Source: Caldisphaera lagunensis DSM 15908
GTDB taxonomy: Archaea > Thermoproteota > Thermoprotei_A > Sulfolobales > Acidilobaceae
NCBI RefSeq assembly: GCF_000317795.1
Contig: NC_019791.1
Location: 620,001-684,000 of the forward strand
DNA: 64,000 bases
Reading direction: 5' to 3'
A program made the position numbers and the translations under genes. Below, one piece after another: positions 61,889-64,000 of the stretch (its first letter is position 1; each line of letters opens with the position of its first letter). The notes under the pieces are model-generated. The model was not told the DNA's origin and ran no database searches. It saw only the letters and a list, made by a program, of their open reading frames with translations.

Positions 61889-62038
61889 TGGTCGGCCCTC
61901 TTAATCTAATTCTTATCAAGCATTTAAGATTAAATATAAAAATAGACTTTTAAATTATAATATTTTTAGTATCACTTAAAATTTATAAAAAATCAAAACC
62001 CAAGAAGAATACAATTATAGTAAAATATTGTGTCCTTA

Positions 62039-62419
62039 TTATGATAGAATGAAGTTGTTATTAAATGAAAAAGCATGTTTTAAAATTTTTTTAACGTTGC
62101 TATATGTATCTATTTTATCTATTTCTTCTCTTTTAAACCATTTGCCATTAATTAATGTTCCCCCTTTAAGCTTAACTAGGAATATTAAATCATAATGTAT
62201 GTGAGTTTCATTGGGATATTTGACGATTTCATTCATAATTGCTAATGGTTTTGGTTCTTCTGTTGCTTCGTCTGTCGATAAATTGTTTTTCTCCCCATAA
62301 ACTTCTACGTCAAGACCCGTTTCTTCTTTAAATTCTCTAATGGCAGCTTCCCTTGGTGTTTCATTAATTTCTACATGGCCACCTGGATATAACCACTTTT
62401 TTAATTTTTCATGATACAC
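62039..62419 (-). CDS. Nudix hydrolase, N-terminal start unclear
   Basis: 126 residues from GTG 62419. The Nudix box GGHVEINETPREAAIREF-KEETG is complete. The first beta strands are missing from this frame but are encoded just upstream in the same frame (CIVAGGILIVNEEVLLV) back to a TAA at 62480-62482, again without ATG, GTG or TTG. Either a rarer start such as ATT is used or a frameshift separates the true start. Substrate unknown. Confidence 0.8.
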   Translation of the reverse strand: MYHEKLKKWLYPGGHVEINETPREAAIREFKEETGLDVEVYGEKNNLSTDEATEEPKPLAIMNEIVKYPNETHIHYDLIFLVKLKGGTLINGKWFKREEIDKIDTYSNVKKILKHAFSFNNNFILS

Positions 62420-62676
62420 AAGAAGTACCTCTTCGTTAACTATTAATATTCCTCCTGCAACAATACACTTCTTCGTTTCTTATCGCCAAATGTTTTTAAT
62501 GAAAATAAATTTTTATGCTTTATGGAAATTATATCTTATTTAATTAGAATAATTTTCAACTAAAAAATTCTTAACAAAAAGGTTAAATTGAAAATCATAT
62601 TTAATAAAAGATCTTATTACGAGTCCTATAAATAAAAGATTTTAATCCTTACTTTTAAGTGTTTTTTGGAGTAAAG

Positions 62677-63852
62677 ATGTTAAGCGAGGTTATTTTAGCA
62701 CTATTAGAAATATCATTATTAGTATTGTTTGCTGCATTAATGGGAAGCGTCGCTATTAGATTTAAATTCCCTAAGGTAGTCGGGGATTTATTGATAGGAA
62801 TAATATTATCTCCATTTTTAATTGGAGGTTTTATAAACAAAATTATAGATGTAAATTTGTTCAGCATAAACAATTATTTGCTTTTGTTTTCAGAATTTTC
62901 AGTAATTCTGCTTATCTATTCTATTGGGTTGGAGTCAGGTGTATCAGCTTTAAGATCATCAGGAATTTCAGGAATAATGGGAGCAATTTTTGGTGCAACG
63001 ATTCCTTTCATATTTGGAGCAATATTAATTAGATTTTTTGTTTCTTTTAGTGCTGCTTTAATCATTGGATCGGCCTTGGGCGCAACTAGTTTAGCTGTAG
63101 CTTCTTCTTTAATTAAGGAGACAAATTTAAAGGGTAATGGAGTTAATTTTATTTTAACTGCAGGATCTTTTGATGATGTCGTTTCTTTAATAATTTTATC
63201 TGTAGCTATAGCCATGAGCACTTTGAAAACTATAAGTTATGCTGATATATTAAGAACTATATTTTTCTATGGCATAGCATGGTTTATTATATTTGCAACA
63301 TCAGTTTTTATAATTCCAAAAATTTTTAATAATATTATAAAAGAAAAATATGTGTTTGAAGGATCATTAGTAATAATTTTTGCACTGACAGCTATTATGA
63401 CAACTCTTGGTTTTTCCCCAATTATAGCGGCATATATAGCTGGTGTAGCTATGGCTGAAAGTAATAAGGCCGCTAAATTAAGAGAAAATACAAACGCTTT
63501 GCTAGCTCTTTTTGGATCTATATTTTTTGTTACGATGGGGGCCCAAGTTAATTTAATAAAATTATCTTATTTCGGATTAATTTTTAGCTTATTTATAACA
63601 GCAATAGCAATAATTTTTAAAATATTAGGAATATATCCTTTCTCTTATTTAGCAACGAGAAGTCATAAATCAAGCTTAGCTATATCTATAGGTATGATCC
63701 CAAGAGGCGAAATAGGGCTAGCTGTTGCAAACATAGGTTTAACATATTCCATTATTAATGATGTAGAATTTTCATCTATAGTAATTATGTCCCTTTTGAC
63801 AACTATTTTAGGAGCCCTAATTTTTGGGAAAATATATCATTATATTAAATAA
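62677..63852 (+). CDS. CPA2 family cation/proton antiporter
   Basis: About 391 residues with around 12 membrane spans. The paired Asp motif in TAGSFDDVVSLIIL, typical of electrogenic Na+/H+ exchangers of the NapA/KefB group, and SIGLESG and IPRGEIGLAVANIG are present. No regulatory TrkA-N domain follows. GGAG precedes ATG 62677; GTG 62659 would add six residues. Confidence 0.9.
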   Translation: MLSEVILALLEISLLVLFAALMGSVAIRFKFPKVVGDLLIGIILSPFLIGGFINKIIDVNLFSINNYLLLFSEFSVILLIYSIGLESGVSALRSSGISGIMGAIFGATIPFIFGAILIRFFVSFSAALIIGSALGATSLAVASSLIKETNLKGNGVNFILTAGSFDDVVSLIILSVAIAMSTLKTISYADILRTIFFYGIAWFIIFATSVFIIPKIFNNIIKEKYVFEGSLVIIFALTAIMTTLGFSPIIAAYIAGVAMAESNKAAKLRENTNALLALFGSIFFVTMGAQVNLIKLSYFGLIFSLFITAIAIIFKILGIYPFSYLATRSHKSSLAISIGMIPRGEIGLAVANIGLTYSIINDVEFSSIVIMSLLTTILGALIFGKIYHYIK

Positions 63853-64000
63853 GAATTAGACATATTAAAATAAGAGTTCAAGTTTTGGTTATTATTAATT
63901 ATTTGTAAAATATATCATTATAAAATAAATGGAATTGTTATATTAAATTCTGTAAGATTTTGAAATATCAAGTATTCTTTCTATTATTTCTGAAAATGTA

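Overview
The window is chromosomal DNA of an AT-rich crenarchaeote (Thermoproteota), about 30% GC by eye outside the RNA genes. The basis is archaeal replication genes (Cdc6/Orc1, GINS23, MCM, RFC small and large, Hel308), archaeal-type 16S and 23S rRNA without a spacer tRNA, a tRNA intron spliced through a bulge-helix-bulge, RtcB with archease, geranylgeranyl reductases, and TATA-like promoters. A low-GC thermoacidophile such as a Caldisphaera relative is my guess; I could not check it. The 16S 3' end (GGATCACCTCCT) explains a very common start signal, GGTG about 5-10 nt before ATG or TTG. I used it to choose starts, often shortening frames that begin at the GTG inside that signal.

Layout. 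1-2.1 kb: part of a branched-chain-amino-acid type ABC transporter (LivF fragment, LivM, LivH); its likely binding protein lies at 8.3-9.6 kb. 2.3-4.7 kb: small unknown gene, DHH phosphoesterase, geranylgeranyl-reductase-like flavoprotein. 5.0-8.3 kb: an accessory, decaying stretch with two identical 43-bp direct repeats bracketing tRNA-Ser and tRNA-Pro, a headless exported-protein gene, a frameshifted nucleotidyltransferase with a small partner, and possible transposon debris. 10-18 kb: aconitase, RFC small and large, APC permease. 18.5-22.7 kb: tRNA-Gly with an unusual C33, archease, a dolichol-kinase-like enzyme, a second reductase, an Lrp regulator, archaemetzincin, and two microproteins. 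22.8-31.2 kb: a replication and repair block (endonuclease III, THUMP-like protein, Cdc6, winged helix, MoaC, GINS23, MCM, Hel308).

31-41 kb: saccharopine-dehydrogenase-like enzyme, tRNA-His, RtcB, ribosomal proteins L3-L4-L23 (cut off before L2), Mrp ATPase, peroxiredoxin, M20 hydrolase, TrpB2. 41.5-46.7 kb: the rRNA operon on the minus strand with clear processing stems, and upstream of it an isolated GC-rich foldable segment that may be an undescribed RNA. 46.8-51.8 kb: KaiC-like ATPase, a chorismate mutase/aminotransferase/TyrA operon for phenylalanine and tyrosine, and another aminotransferase. 52-56.8 kb: tRNA-Thr with a 27-nt intron, AlaX, glycogen synthase and a GH57 glycosidase. 57-62 kb: a possible metal-handling cluster: NifX-like His-rich protein, an ABC transporter with two permease domains fused, and a CDF cation exporter that itself ends in a NifX-like domain. 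The window ends with a Nudix gene and a CPA2 antiporter.

The most useful leads are the GC-rich RNA candidate upstream of 16S (46639-46720), the NifX/ABC/CDF neighbourhood, the repeat-flanked tRNA pair with its decayed island, and two genes (ABC ATPase, Nudix) whose conserved N-termini lack a usable start codon.
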